Positions 20,572 through 32,034 of a stretch of DNA of 64,000 nucleotides are shown piece after piece; position 1 is the stretch's first letter, and each line of letters opens with the position of its first letter. This DNA is from Chrysemys picta bellii. Lineage: Eukaryota > Chordata > Testudines > Emydidae. The position numbers and the translations under genes are program-made. The notes beneath the pieces were generated by a model that ran no database searches, was not told the origin of the DNA, and saw only the letters and a program-made list of their open reading frames with translations. The DNA is taken from NCBI RefSeq assembly GCF_011386835.1, contig NC_088795.1:99260434-99324433 (forward strand), written 5' to 3'.

Positions 20572-20849
20572 TAAAACATGGGAAAAATCATTGCACTGAT
20601 CAGAACTTAACAGTAGCGAGAAAAGTTAAAGTCAAAAGCAAACAAAAGCTAGTTGAGACCAGAAGGAAAATGCAGCTCAGCAAAATTAACTGCACTTCTT
20701 TCTGGGGCAACCTGCAAGGAGAACAGAAAAAACGTGGGACAGGCAAAGGATTAATACACCAGGGAAGCTGATAACCAGAGTAATAGCTAGAACCTTGGGG
20801 AATGAGACAGCTGGAATCGCGGGAAGCCGCTGGACCCACTCCAGCAAGC

Positions 20850-22150
20850 CAGTTAGCACCTGCTCACAGGCGAAGCTGGCAGTGAGTGGCCCAGCACGGC
20901 CTCGGGGCTCAGAGCAGAGCTAGAAGGCAAAGGGATTTTCCTGACTCGTGCGGAGGGGGCGCCCCGCCTCGGCGGGATTCCCGCAGGTTTCCTCTTTGCT
21001 CCCAGCTCGCCCTGCAGTGACCCCGTAAGCCCCAGGGGCAGCTTAGCCCCGCTGGAGCGGGCAGTGCCCGAACAGGGAGTTCCCTCCTGCGCGCCTGTCA
21101 CACTCGCCTAAGAGCTGCGCAGCCACTGGGCGCGGGGGAGACCCGGGCAGGACCCCCGCCACACCAGGCATGTGCCGGGTGCGTGCCCTTGTCCCTGGGC
21201 TCGAGCGAGGGGAGGGGGGCTGGTGCCTGTGGCCCTGACACCCCGACCGTGCTCAAGCTGCCATGAAGGGGACGCGGTGGTGGGCTGCCCCCTCATCCTC
21301 CCCTTCTTTCTGGCCCGTCGGGATCGGCCAGCCCCCGCCGCCGGCCGGCTCCGGACCGCTGCTAGTTTTGGCGCCAAGCGGGAGGCGGCGCTGCTGCGGT
21401 CGTGCCCGGTACTGCCTGCCCCGCCGCCGCCCTGCCTGAGCTGGGCACAAGGCGCGAGGGAGACGAGCCGGGGCGCGGGCTCTATTGCCAGGCTGGGGCG
21501 GGGATCCCGGCTGGGCGGCGCTGCTGGGCCAGGCCCCGGGGGGTGGGGGGAAGAGTAGCGCGGAGCCTCCTCCTGGGCTGTTCTTCCCCGGCCGGACGGA
21601 GAGCGGCACTGTGTCCCCGCGGCGCGGCGCACGCTCCGCCTGAGCCGCCCCCTCTCACCCCCGCTCCTGCCGCCGCCGAGCAGCCTCCTCCCCCCACCTC
21701 TCCCCGGGCAGGAGCCGCCGCCGCACCGCGGAGCAAGGAGGCAGCGGGAGCAGCCAGGGCGCCGGCCGGCCGGCGGTGGCGGAGCAGCAGCACCCACCCG
21801 GCACGGAGGCTACTCAATGCTGCACCTTCCGGAGCTGCATGAGGTAAAGGCGGCTCCGGGTCCCGCTTCCCTCCTCCCCGCCCCGCGGCAGCACTGGGGG
21901 AGGGGGGCTCTTTGTAGGCTTCGCAGAGCTAGTTGGGTGAGGGGCTCCGGGGCGGGGAGGGGGGCTGGGGCTGTGGGCACCTGAAGTTGAAGGAACAAAT
22001 GTAAAGTGGAGAGTGGCCTGGTCCCCTCCTGGGGGGGCTGCCCCCCTCTCCGGGGGGAGGTAGGGGCCAGGTGTGGGGCTCAGCACTTAGCTGCGCGGGG
22101 CTGGCTGGCCGGCAGCGGGGTTTTGTTTAGGATCCCAGCCACCTCCTTCC
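20850..22150 (+). promoter_or_regulatory. PDS5A: CpG island promoter of PDS5A
   Basis: A dense run of CpG and GC boxes, unlike any other non-repeat part of the window, surrounding the predicted first exon. There is no TATA box. A palindromic E2F-type site TTTTGGCGCCAA is at 21366-21377. This fits a housekeeping cohesin-regulator gene. The transcription start cannot be fixed from sequence alone but must lie upstream of the donor at 21844. Confidence 0.8.
21600..21843 (+). other. PDS5A: PDS5A non-coding exon 1 (5' boundary approximate)
   Basis: The GC-rich sequence ends in GAG followed by a GTAAAG donor at 21844. The next plausible acceptor is at 22615, just before the exon with the initiator ATG. 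A non-coding first exon in the CpG island followed by a short intron is the expected design for PDS5A. The 5' boundary given is arbitrary; only the 3' boundary is supported. Confidence 0.5.
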
Positions 22151-22615
22151 TTCCCCCCCTCTCCTGTTGGTCTCTTTGCCTCCTGATAGTTTTGAGGCCT
22201 AACTGCTTAGGCCTCGTCTCCCAGGTCTGAGGCTTCTGTGACGGCCCCAGAGACACGCTGAGGCCAGGATTTGGCCCTCCCCGACCCCCCTTGGGCTATA
22301 ATGGGCCTTAAACTTGGGGCATCCTTTGATCTGGGTTAAAATTTCATTGTAAAATATGAGGCTGCAAACTAATAATGTTGGGCTGGAGAAGCCCCGCACT
22401 GAAAGGAGGCGCTGGAGGAGGCTGGAAAGGCAGGAGTTTGGGGGAGAGAGGTGGCTTTGTGAGGGCGTCAGTGAAGCCCTCCCGAAGGGGTGGGGGTGCA
22501 GGATTTTTGCCCTCATGATATTAAGTGGGGCCTTCTGTGAATTGAGGTTTAGAAATGGAAAAAGAGGGCTGAAAGTCGTCTCTGTTCCGTTGAACTTTTG
22601 TTTTCTGACCGATAG

Positions 22616-22786
22616 AGGCCGGTAGAGGACTGTGGAGAAGGAAAGTTTATAACCAGTGGCACCAGGATGGACTTTCCTGCTACCCAACCAAAACCTCCTG
22701 CCGATGGCAAGATCATCTACTATCCTCCCGGAGTAAAGGAGATCACAGACAAAATTACTAACGATGAGGTGGTCAAACGGTTGAAG
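22616..22786 (+). CDS. PDS5A: PDS5A first coding exon (ATG at 22667)
   Basis: PDS5A is a HEAT-repeat protein that binds cohesin with WAPL or sororin and controls release and acetylation of cohesin on chromatin in the nucleus. The acceptor is at about 22615 (ttttctgaccgatag). The ATG at 22667 in accaggATGG opens 40 codons: [28 protein letters not shown] and NDEVVKRLK. These match the N-terminus of PDS5A rather than PDS5B, which lacks the MDF start. The exon ends in phase 0 at AAG with donor GTAAGT at 22787. The next exon, which should encode VVKTFMDMDQDSE-like sequence, was not seen, so the intron exceeds 41 kb. There is an extra Tyr before YPPG, otherwise nothing odd. Confidence 0.85.
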
Positions 22787-23439
22787 GTAAGTGTTTCTTC
22801 TCCTCACCTCTCAGCATTTGCCCCTTTAAGCACTACCCAAACTAAACAAACATTTTCATCTCTGTCTTGGGAGCTCCAGAGTTTTTTTTATGTAGTTGAG
22901 ATGCATATCACTTACCTCCAGATCCTCCTGGCAAAATTTGTATTATTTCTTTTTCAAAGGTTTATGATTTACTTTTATCACTTTGGTACCATATTGCCAT
23001 GTCTGCTTTTATACATTCACTTAAAGTGGTGAGGGGTAGAATCATCAGTTTACTAATTTGTGTGTTTTGTAAGCTAATATTTTAATTTGGCATGAAATAA
23101 ATTAAACTTCCCACAAGGGGTCAGAAGTGGAATTGCAAATATGGATTACAGGAAGCTAAATTTGTTTTTAAATGTGACGATTATTGAGAGTTCCAGGGGT
23201 TTGAAAGATACGTCATAGTCCAAGCATGGCATGATGGGAGTTGATTATATTACACACAAGTAATTGTAGTTTAGAAAGCTGGCTATTATTGATTATAAAG
23301 TTACTTGTCATTAATTTATAGCAAGTTACAAACGTAGAAGCTGCATTTCTAGAGTTTCACGACTAGACTTATGCTTCTTTGTGCACACACTGCTGCTGAA
23401 TTATGTAAAGATTATGAAGTTTTGTGTTCAGACTATTCA

Positions 23440-23536
23440 GGGCTTGTCTACACTTGAGGGTTAATTCAGATCAAGGTAGCATGTGGATTTAGAGTGAAAT
23501 GGCTGTTCTGGAATAATGTCATGTGTAGATAAGCCC
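23440..23536. mobile_element. Short Harbinger-type MITE
   Basis: 97 bp with ends GGGCTTGTCTACACTTG and CATGTGTAGATAAGCCC, inverted repeats of the same TCTACAC type as the other Harbinger elements. No coding sequence. Confidence 0.65.
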
Positions 23537-23999
23537 ATAGTGTAAATAAAGTCACAAAGTTTTTAAACTTTCATAAGTAAGAGGGATTGTCACAAGTATT
23601 TTTCTCTCCCTTTTTTTTGTTTCTTGTTTTGTGGACTCTGAGGTGTACAGATGACTTTAAATCAGTTTTTTTCAAGTGCAGAACATACAAATTTGCCATG
23701 TTAACTTTTGTGCCATGGCATATTATTTTTAAATGTATGCTAAATATAGAGGATAAAGTCAGGTATTGATTAAATATCTGGGTCACTCAATTGGTAGTAT
23801 TGTGGTCTTTGGGCCAGAGAGTTGAAGATTCAAGTCTTAAGCTAGGATTTGGGTCCATGCTCAGGATGGATGGTATACTATGTAGTACTAGAAGGTTTCT
23901 GGCTGTCTAATTTGATTATATGGCGCCCATCACTGTAGTAGCTGGGTGTCTCACAAGTATTGAAAAACAGAACTAACAAATTATTCTTTAATCCTGTAG

Positions 24000-24440
24000 A
24001 AGAAGTAACTTGATTAGTTGATGTGAAAAAATATTCCTCTGTATACATTTAAAAAATATATTTAAGAAATAAGTTTTGCATTTAATTCTGGAAGTTGCAA
24101 AGCCTGTTGTTATCTCTTGCATAAGTGAGTTCCATAGTGTGGTTCCATCTCTTGTGAAAGCTCTATCTCTTGCACTCATGAGCCTCACCAAAAGTTAATT
24201 TTTTTCATTGTTCCAGTGGACCATAATTGTGGGGGTCATGATTGTAGAGGAAATGTCCCCGGACTGGCTCTGGCTAACTATGTTTTGTTTGTTAGGACAG
24301 AGATCTTGAATTGGAGTCTATAGAGAATGGGGAGCTAGTGTAGTGTGGAGAACATGGGTAAAGTGCCATTCCTAGATCATTGTAATATCAAGTCTGGAAG
24401 TCATGAATGTATAGATTACTGTGGCCAAGTCTATGTATGA
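24000..24440 (-). mobile_element. L2/L3-type LINE 3' fragment
   Basis: The sequence resembles the 3' region following the L2-type LINE at 58.5-60.5 kb, with phrases such as the ttgaattggagtctatagag / ttgaatttgactcaatagtc pair. No long frame. Low confidence. Confidence 0.35.
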
Positions 24441-24593
24441 TGAGATATGGCATAATTTTCTGGAAGAGGGTGTTTTTCTCCCCTTTTCTGTAAGAAAGCA
24501 TGCTCTTTTAAAAACAAACATAAACTTGTTTCCAATGGAGTTTTAAAAAGTTAGTTTGTAGGTTTTGAAAAAACAAACCTTTACAATTTAAAA

Positions 24594-24682
24594 GCAGCAA
24601 AGAGTCCTGTGGCACCTTATAGACTAACAGACGTATTGGAGCATGAGCTTTCGTGGGTGAATACCCACTTCGTCGGATGCAT
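24594..24682 (-). mobile_element. Penelope-like terminal repeat, single arm (copy B)
   Basis: It corresponds to one arm of the palindromic repeat at 20356-20571. On the minus strand it reads CCGACGA, stem GTGGGT/ACCCAC, then GAAAGCTCATGCTCC, the same hammerhead-like core. It abuts the 3' end of the CR1-like LINE. Confidence 0.6.
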
Positions 24683-26990
24683 CCCTGACTATCTTGGCTG
24701 ATAGCCACTGATGGATTGTCCTTCATGAACTTATCTAATTCTTTTTTGAGCCCAGTTATAGTTTTGGCTTTCACAACATCCCCTGGTAATAAATTCACAG
24801 GTTGACTGGGCATTGTGTGAAGAAGCACTTACTTATGCTTATTTTAAACCTGTTGCCTGTTAATTTCATTGGGTGAACCCTGGTTCTTGTGTTATGTGAA
24901 GGGGTATATTAACACTTCCTTACTCACTTTCTCCATACCATTCATGATTATAGCCCTCTATCATATCTTTCCTTAGTCGTCATTTTTCTAAATTGAACAG
25001 TCCCAGTCTTTTTAATCTCTTCTCATATGGAAGCTGCTGCATATCCCTGGTAATATTTGTTGCCCATCTCTGAACCTTTTCTGATTCTAATGCATCTTGT
25101 TTTGGGATGGGGCAACCAGAACTGCATGCAGTATTCAAGGTGTTGGCATACCATGGATTTATATAGTAGCATTATGATATTTACTGTTTTATCATCTATC
25201 CCTTTTTAATGGTACCTAACATTCTGTTGGCTTTTTTGACTGCCATTGCTCATTGAGAAGATGTATTCAGAGAAGTATCCACTATGGCTCCAAGATTTTT
25301 CTTGAGTGGTACCAGCTAATTTAGATCCCATCATTTTGTACTTTTAGATTTGGGATTATTTTTTCCAATATGCATTACTTCGCACTTATCAGCATTGCCT
25401 TTCATCTGCCATTTTGTTGTCCAGTCCCCCAGTTTTGTGAGATTGCTTTGTAACTCTTCGCAGTCAGCTTTGGACTTAACTATCTTAAGTGATTTTGTAT
25501 CATCTGCAAACTTTTCCATCTCACTGTTCACCCCCTTTTCCAGATAATTTATGAATTTGTTGAACAGCACCTGTCCTAGTAAAGTAGCGTGACCAGATAG
25601 CAAGTGTGAAAAATGAGGACCGGGAGTGGGGGAAAATAGATGCCTGTATAAGAAAAAACCCCAACTATCGGGACTGTCCCTATAAAATCAAGACATCTGG
25701 TCACCCTATAGTAAAGATCCCTGGGGGACACAACTATTTATCTCTCTCCATTTATTCCTACATTTTGTTTCCTATCTTTTACCCAGTTATGAGAAGACCT
25801 TCTCTCTTATGTCATGACTGCTTACTTTGCTTAAGGGCATTTGGTGTCGGATCTTGTCAAAGGCTTTCTGAAAGTCCAAGTATGTTATATCAGCTTCTCC
25901 ACTCTTTTGTTGATACTATCAAAGAATTCTAATAGATAGCTGAGGCATGATTTCCCTTTATAAAGCCATGTTGACTCTTCCCCAACATATGTTCATCTGT
26001 GTCTCTGATAATTCTGTTCTGTTCTATCATTTCAAACAGTTTGCCTGGTACTAAAGGTAGGGTTAGTGGGGTATAATTGCCGGGATCGCCTCTGGAGCTT
26101 TTATAAAAAGTTGGCGTCTCATTAGTTATCAGATCACCGGCTGATATAGAGGCTGATTTAAGCAATAAGTTACATACCAGAGTTAGTGGTTCTGGAATTT
26201 CATATTTGAGTTTCTTCAGAACTCTTGGGTGCTTTATTACTTTTTAATTTATCACTTTTGTTCCAAAACCTCCTCTATCGACACCTCAGTCTGGAACAGT
26301 TCCTCCAATTTGCCACATAAAAAGAATGACTAAGATGTGGGGATCTCTCTCACATCCTTTGCAGTGAATACTGATGCAGAAAATTCATTTAGCTTCTATG
26401 GAACAACCTTGTCTTCCTTGAGTGCTCCTTTAGCACTGTGATTGTCCAGTGGCACCCCACTGATTGTTCATCAGGCTTTCTGCTTCTGTTTTGCTTAAAA
26501 AAAAATGATTTGCTGTTAGTTTGTGTGTCTTTTGCTCGTTGCTCTTCAAATTCTTTTTGGCCTGCCTAATTATACTTTTACACTTGACTTGCCAGAGTTT
26601 ATGCACATTTTTATTTTCCTTGGTAGGATTTGACTTCCAGTTTTCAAAGAATGCCTCTTTGCCTCTAACCACCTCTTTTATTCGGCTGTTTAGCCATAGT
26701 GGCCTTTTTTGGTCTTCTTACTATTTGTTTTTTACTTGGGGTATACATTTAGTTGGAGTCTATATTATGGTGTTTTTAAATAGTTACCATGCAGCTTGCA
26801 GGCATTTCACCTTTGTAACTGTTCCTTTTAATTTCTTTTTAACTAGCTTCCTCATTTTTGTAGTTCCCCTTTTTGAAGTTAAGTGCTATTATGGTATTTC
26901 CCCCCCTACAAGGTTGTTAAATTTAATTATGTTATGGTCGCTGTTACCAAGCAGTTCAGCTATATTACTTCTTGGACCAGATCCTGTGCG
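24683..26990 (-). mobile_element. CR1-like LINE, 5'-truncated
   Basis: Minus-strand ORF2 remnants in order: NSDHNIIKF (end of the endonuclease), GKEAFFENWKSNPTK, then RGDPGNYTPLTL and LGKSQHGFIKGNHAS (reverse transcriptase palm), GQVLFNKFINYLEKGV, KFADDTKSLKIV (the active-site YxDD-type loop), KWQMKGNADKCEVMHIG, then LEYCMQFWLPH and EKRLKRLGLFNLEK. Many stops and frameshifts are present. A 124-bp MITE interrupts it at 25585-25708. It is not capable of transposition. Confidence 0.8.
25585..25708. mobile_element. 124-bp hAT-type MITE with perfect 8-bp TSD
   Basis: Ends TAGCGTGACCAGAT and ATCTGGTCACCCTA are inverted repeats. The target duplication tagtaaag is perfect (25577-25584 and 25709-25716). 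It interrupts the reverse transcriptase region of the CR1-like LINE. Confidence 0.85.
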
Positions 26991-26999
26991 CCACTTAGC

Positions 27000-27440
27000 A
27001 CTAATATTGCCAAATGTCTTTTCAAAGTCCATACTTGGTTATTCTTGGCAATGTAAACAAAAATCTCTGATATAACTTCATCAGTCACATGGGAAAACGT
27101 TAATATATTTACATATAAATTGATATAATTACCATCAATATTATTCACTAGTAACTTAATGATAGACTTACTTATAATTTTGACTTAATAATGGCATTTT
27201 AACAAATGTTTACATAATGAGCGGTGCAAAACTGTCTGAGGTCGTCATGCTTTATGCATCTTCTGTACCACTCCTTACCATTATCTGTTGAATTACCACA
27301 CCTGTTGAATTATTTTTAGTAAAAAGAGAGCAAGAAATGTGACCAGCTCAGACACAGTTTTGCACCATTCACTATGCAGTTTGGGAAGTTTAAGTTTATG
27401 ACAAGGCTGGGGGGAGGAAAGGCACTTTACAGTGTTTGTT
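27000..27440. other. Intronic DNA, nothing recognised
   Basis: AT-rich, no frames with recognisable motifs. Confidence 0.4.
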
Positions 27441-27523
27441 TTTATATAGAGCCATTAATGTAAACAGTACTGTATAGTATCACCTACTATACAGTACTAT
27501 TTACACTAATGGCTCTATATAAA
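27441..27523. repeat. Near-perfect 39-bp inverted repeat (hairpin)
   Basis: The left arm (27441-27479) and right arm (27485-27523) match at 37 of 39 positions and are separated by the 5-nt loop tcacc. The arms begin TTTATATAGAGCCATTA. It could be a small MITE or a hairpin RNA gene; no TSD is evident. Confidence 0.8.
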
Positions 27524-27872
27524 ATGTACCAAATGTCTAACAGGTCCCTGCCTCAAGAGATTTAGTCAGAGGCTCAGTAGGTACCATACAGTACAGAAAA
27601 AATATAAAACAGTAAAAGTGCATTATATACTGAATACTTAATGGAATTGGTAGAGGGTTTTTTGAAGGAAAGGAGAGAGGGGAATACATTTTCAGAGTAC
27701 AAATTTAAACAAATCCTTGCAACATACTTTTTGAGGTAGGTTTACAAACCTATTTTATATGTGACAATGGAGATCTGTAGAGATTAAGACTTGTCTCAGG
27801 CCATGTAACTGTGTGACAGAGATGAGATCAGAATTTTGAAGTTTTTTTTCTCTCCCTTGTGATCAGTTAATT

Positions 27873-28183
27873 CAGGGGTCGGCAACCTTTGAGGAGTGGT
27901 GTGCCGAGTCTTCATTTATTCACTCTAATTTAAGATTTCGCGTGCCAGTAATACATATTAATGTTTTTAGAAGGTCTCTTTCTATAAGTTTATAATATAT
28001 AACTAAACTATTGTTGTATGTAAAGTAAATAAGGTTTTTAAAATGTTTAAGAAACTTCATTTAAAATTAAATTAAAATACAGAGCCCCCCGGACCGGTGG
28101 CCAGGATCCGAGCAGTGTGAGTGCCACTGAAAATCAGCTCGTGTGCCGCCTTTGGCACGCATGCCATAGGTTGCCTACTCCTG
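27873..28183. mobile_element. hAT-type MITE
   Basis: 311 bp, ends CAGGGGTCGGCAACC and GGTTGCCTACTCCTG. Target duplication agttaatt / agctaatt (7 of 8). No coding capacity. A truncated relative is at 58396-58497. Confidence 0.85.
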
Positions 28184-28189
28184 AGCTAA

Positions 28190-29810
28190 TTAGACACTAC
28201 TTTCCTTCATGTAAGGGAGACAGGTGCTGGCTGAGTGTTTACTGTGATGGTTCCTTCATTTTGGAACTCACTATTTTATCATTGCCTTCTCTAGGACCTG
28301 GTCCATTAGTACCTGGATTAGTTAGCATTTGCAGCATATTTGGAAGTTGCTTTTCCCCAGGATTTTGGTTAGGGCATGGGCTGACGGCTGGAGGAGTTTG
28401 GATAGACTTTATTTATCCACATATTAGCTGATAGATCTTTGTGTCAACATAGGATGAGCAGTTCCTTTCCCCTTTCCTGCTTGCTTGTCTTGTCTAGTTT
28501 TATATTATGAGCTCCTTGGAGCAGGGCTTTTGTTCTGTTTGGAATGTGCTATTGGAAATAATTACTTTTAATAATACAATATGTTTTATATTATGTGTGT
28601 TAATTTATGGAATGGGTGCTTCGAGCAAAGGAAGAGGCTCTCTAAAAGTCTCTAAACATATGGAAGTAGTCATGTTGAGAGTACCTGAAGAATATGAATT
28701 GGTGTGTTATCTATGGAGAGAATCTGGTAACTGGTTTTGGACATTAATGTGTTGGAGATTTTTTGTATGTGCTTGCTTTTTGAGAAAAAATGTATCTGTA
28801 TTAAGTACCTTAATTGATAATTGTAGCCAACTAGTACTTCATAATGCTGTTTTTCCAATAACATAACTGAAATTCCAGGTCTTATCAGTATTTTCATGAC
28901 TTAGGGCCCCAATCCTGCAAACACTTACTTCTATCCTTAACTTTATGCAATGAGTAGTCTTGTTGAGGTTGGTGGGATTAAAAATTGTAAAATTAAGCAC
29001 ATGCTTAAGTGTTAGCAAGATTTGAGGCTTACAGGAAAAGAGTAGCCTGGTTATTATAGAGATCCATAGATAATTATTCTAGACTTCAAAAACTTTGATT
29101 AATTGTACTTATAGTTGCAGTAAAGTTGCACAGGCAAACTGAGTTTGCAAATGTTCTTGAGCTATTGTTGGGTACACAAGCCTAGGGCCAAATTCCTATT
29201 TTTTAGTTTACTCCGTCTAATTCTTTCAGTTAGTTTTACAGTTGTAACAATAAAGTTTCTCATTAACTAGGACAGATCACTAGTCAGTGTATAAGAAATC
29301 ATGGTCTGGCTTTCTTTTTATTAAAACAACAAGAGCAAAACAGAATGCAAGTATGTATGTTTTGCAAGCTCTCTGACTACTAATCCTAAAGCATTCACCT
29401 TATGTAGGTTTCCAACTCACCCAAATATTATTGGTCCATTGTAAAATAAAGGAATAAAGTACTTCATTTTTGACCACAGTAATTTTCTTATTCTAAGTGC
29501 AGCAGCTACTAATGGCAAACTCACATCTCCAGCATTACTGTGATGGTCTCCTGGCAACAAGAGGGTAAGTTTATTAAAACAAGAGGGTCCCCAATGATCG
29601 AATGTGTGCATCAGCCCTGGTGTAGTTTGCCTAGTTTTATGGTCAGTCTAGTCAATAACCCCTTATAGTACTTTGCCTTAGGCATTATTTAATGGACACT
29701 ATTCAAGGCCTACCCTGAATAAAAAATTATTAATTTTCTCATGGACTTTTCTATGGTGCTCCCTGCTATGGAATTGGAGTGTTTCGCAAACACACATGAA
29801 TTAATCTTCA
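28190..29810. other. Intronic DNA, nothing recognised
   Basis: No gene or repeat that I can support. Confidence 0.4.
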
Positions 29811-29814
29811 TAAC

Positions 29815-30215
29815 ACCCCTTTGTGAAGTGAGGAGATGTACTATCCCTATTTTACAGATGGGGACCTGAAGCATGGAGAGATTAAGGTCAGAAGTGCTAA
29901 TTCATTTTGGGTGCCCAATTTGAGATGCCTAGGACCTGTTTTTTTAACAGTACTAAGCATTGTGTATATCACTTAATATGGTCAAAGTACAGCTCCCATT
30001 GACTTCAGTTACAGCTGTGAGTGCTCAGCACTCCTGGAAATCAGCCCCCAGGGTCTCAAGTTGGGCACCTAGAAAATAAGGAACACACAATTAATGATCA
30101 TCTGTGAAAAGTTTTTCGTTTTAAGTGACTTGACTATCATTACATTGGAATTGTGTCACAGGGATAGAATCTAGTTCTTCAGGGCAGCATTCAACTGCCT
30201 TAACCATGAGACCAT
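29815..30215 (+). mobile_element. MIR-like SINE fragments, split by another old repeat
   Basis: 29845-29885 reads ccctattttacagatgggga with gaagcatggagagattaagg, and 30150-30210 reads tcacagggatagaatctagt with the final gccttaaccatgagaccat. These are the two halves of the MIR core (attttacagatg ... ttaa.ca..agacc). An unidentified insertion lies between them. Confidence 0.5.
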
Positions 30216-30479
30216 TTTTTCTTTTACTGCTTTATTCACTGCACAACTTCAAAGGGAGAGGAAAGATGGTCCAATGATTAGGGTGTTTGGGAAACCTGGG
30301 TTAAATTCTTAGAAACCTTGCACTTTTGGGGGTCCTCTGCTCAGTGTCCCCTTCTAATTTTTAATCTTTCACCTTCATTCCTATTCCTTTTTTCTCATTT
30401 GTTGTCCCAAGAAATCATTTGTGGCTTGGGCTCAGTGGTCCCTCCCCCTTGGCTGAATGGTATAGGAAAGGTAGACTGG

Positions 30480-30930
30480 AAACTTCTGTTGTGCCTGTCT
30501 CATAACATAAGAACAAGGAGACATTTGATAAATTAAAACGTGGGAAATTCAAAACTGATATTTTTTTCATACAGTATATAATTAAACCGTGGAGCTTGCT
30601 GCCACAGGAAATCATTGAGGCCAAGGTCTTAACAAGATTCTAAAAGGGACAGGATTTTTATATGGAGTATCAATAGTTTTCATAATTAATTACAATAAGT
30701 TTTGTGAAAGGGATATTAAACCTTGTGCTTTAGGGCTTAAGCCAACCACCAACTATTTGAGATCAGGATTAGAGCTAATGTTGTGTGCGTGTGCACCTAG
30801 GGGTGCAGATATCCCACATCTGCCTATTCCTGGGTTCTTGTACCTTTGTCTGAATCATTTGGACTAGAACCTAGATGACCTAGGGTATGATCTAGAATCA
30901 CAGTTCTTACATTCCTAATGCATTTGTTCC
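30480..30930 (+). mobile_element. CR1/L3-type LINE 3' remnant
   Basis: Plus-strand translation gives TVELAATGNH-like sequence, then INYNKFCERDIKPCALGLKP and TTNYLRSG, which I recognise as the 3' end of old L3-type LINEs. Frames are broken. Confidence 0.45.
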
Positions 30931-31042
30931 AAACTTGTGCATCGGAAACCTTTATGCCAGCACATACCAATTTGTATTTTACTTTGTATAAGATTAAACG
31001 TTAGTCATTTTTTTGTTTTTGTATTGGGATAATGCTTAGAGC

Positions 31043-31853
31043 ACTGGTCTCCAACCTTTTAATGCCCAAGATCACTTTTTGAATATAAGGGCAACCCAGG
31101 ATCTACCCTGCCTCTTCTCCAAAGCCCTGCCCTGCTAACTTCATTCTCCCCTCTCTCCGTCGCTCGCTTTCCCCCACCCTCAGTCACTTTCACTGGGCCA
31201 GGGTAGGGGTTTGGGAGGGGGTACGGGCCCTGGGCTGGGGCCAAGGGGTTCACAGTGTGGGAGGGGGCTCTGGGCTGAGCCTGGAGCAGGGGTTTGGGGG
31301 GGATGTGGGGTGCAAGCTCTAGGAGGGAGTTGGGTGCAGGAGGGGGCTCCCGGATGAGGCAGAGTGTTGGGATGCAGGAGGGGGTACAGGATGCTGGCTC
31401 TGGGAGGGGCTGGGGGTTGGGGCCCGGCGGGAGGCCACACAGGACTTACCTCCGGTGGCTCCTGGTCGGCGGCAGGCGCATCGAGGCTAAGGCAGGCTCC
31501 CTGCCTACCCTGGCCCCACACCGCTCCCGGAAAGAGCCAACGCCCCCCTGCGGCCCCTAGGGGAGAGTGGGGGACACGTGGTTCTGCGTGTTGACCCTCT
31601 CTGCAAGCACCGCCCCTGCAGCTCTCCAGACCAATGGGAGCTGTGGGGGTGGTGCTTGCAGGCAGGAGCAGAGTGTGGAGGGAGACCCTTGCCCTCCTGG
31701 GGCCGCGCTGGCCACTTCCAGGAGAGCTGTGGGGGTGGGGTAAGCAAGGAGTCTGCTGTAGCGGCAGCCACGTTACACCGCCAGAGATCACGATTGACTG
31801 AGAGATCCTCTAGGATAGACCAGTCGATTGCTATCAACCGGTTGGTGACCATT
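31043..31853. mobile_element. GC-rich hAT element, inverted copy 1
   Basis: The left end is CACTGGTCTCCAACC and the right end is GGTTGGTGACCATTG, an inverted-repeat pair. The interior is rich in C-tracts (repeats of CCCCAGCCC type). The right end is the inverse of the start of the next element, so the two are head to head. No coding sequence is supported; the long frames here are low-complexity shadows. Confidence 0.75.
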
Positions 31854-32034
31854 GGCCTTGAGGCTTCAGCTGAGATCAGATCCACATTGTATAAGATTAC
31901 AAACACATGGTAAAAGACAGTCCCCGCCCAGAAGAGTTTACAATCTAAAAAGACAAGGCAGATGAATGGTGGGAGAAGCTTTCCTGGGGACACTGGAAAC
32001 AGCCTCTGAGTCATGGCTGAGGTGGCTCTTTAGC

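Noticed and set aside
21108..21842. Long overlapping frames (up to 229 codons) on both strands in the CpG island
   Set aside because: They are proline/alanine/glycine/arginine-rich products of GC-rich DNA with few chance stops; no domain, and they lie in the promoter and 5' exon of PDS5A.
22667..23032. Continuation of the PDS5A frame beyond 22786
   Set aside because: The frame stays open for 121 codons, but a strong GTAAGT donor sits exactly where the conserved sequence ends, and the following residues do not resemble PDS5A.
26521..27075. 184-codon hydrophobic frame on +
   Set aside because: It is the complement of the CR1 ORF2 remnant on the minus strand; hydrophobicity comes from T-rich codons.
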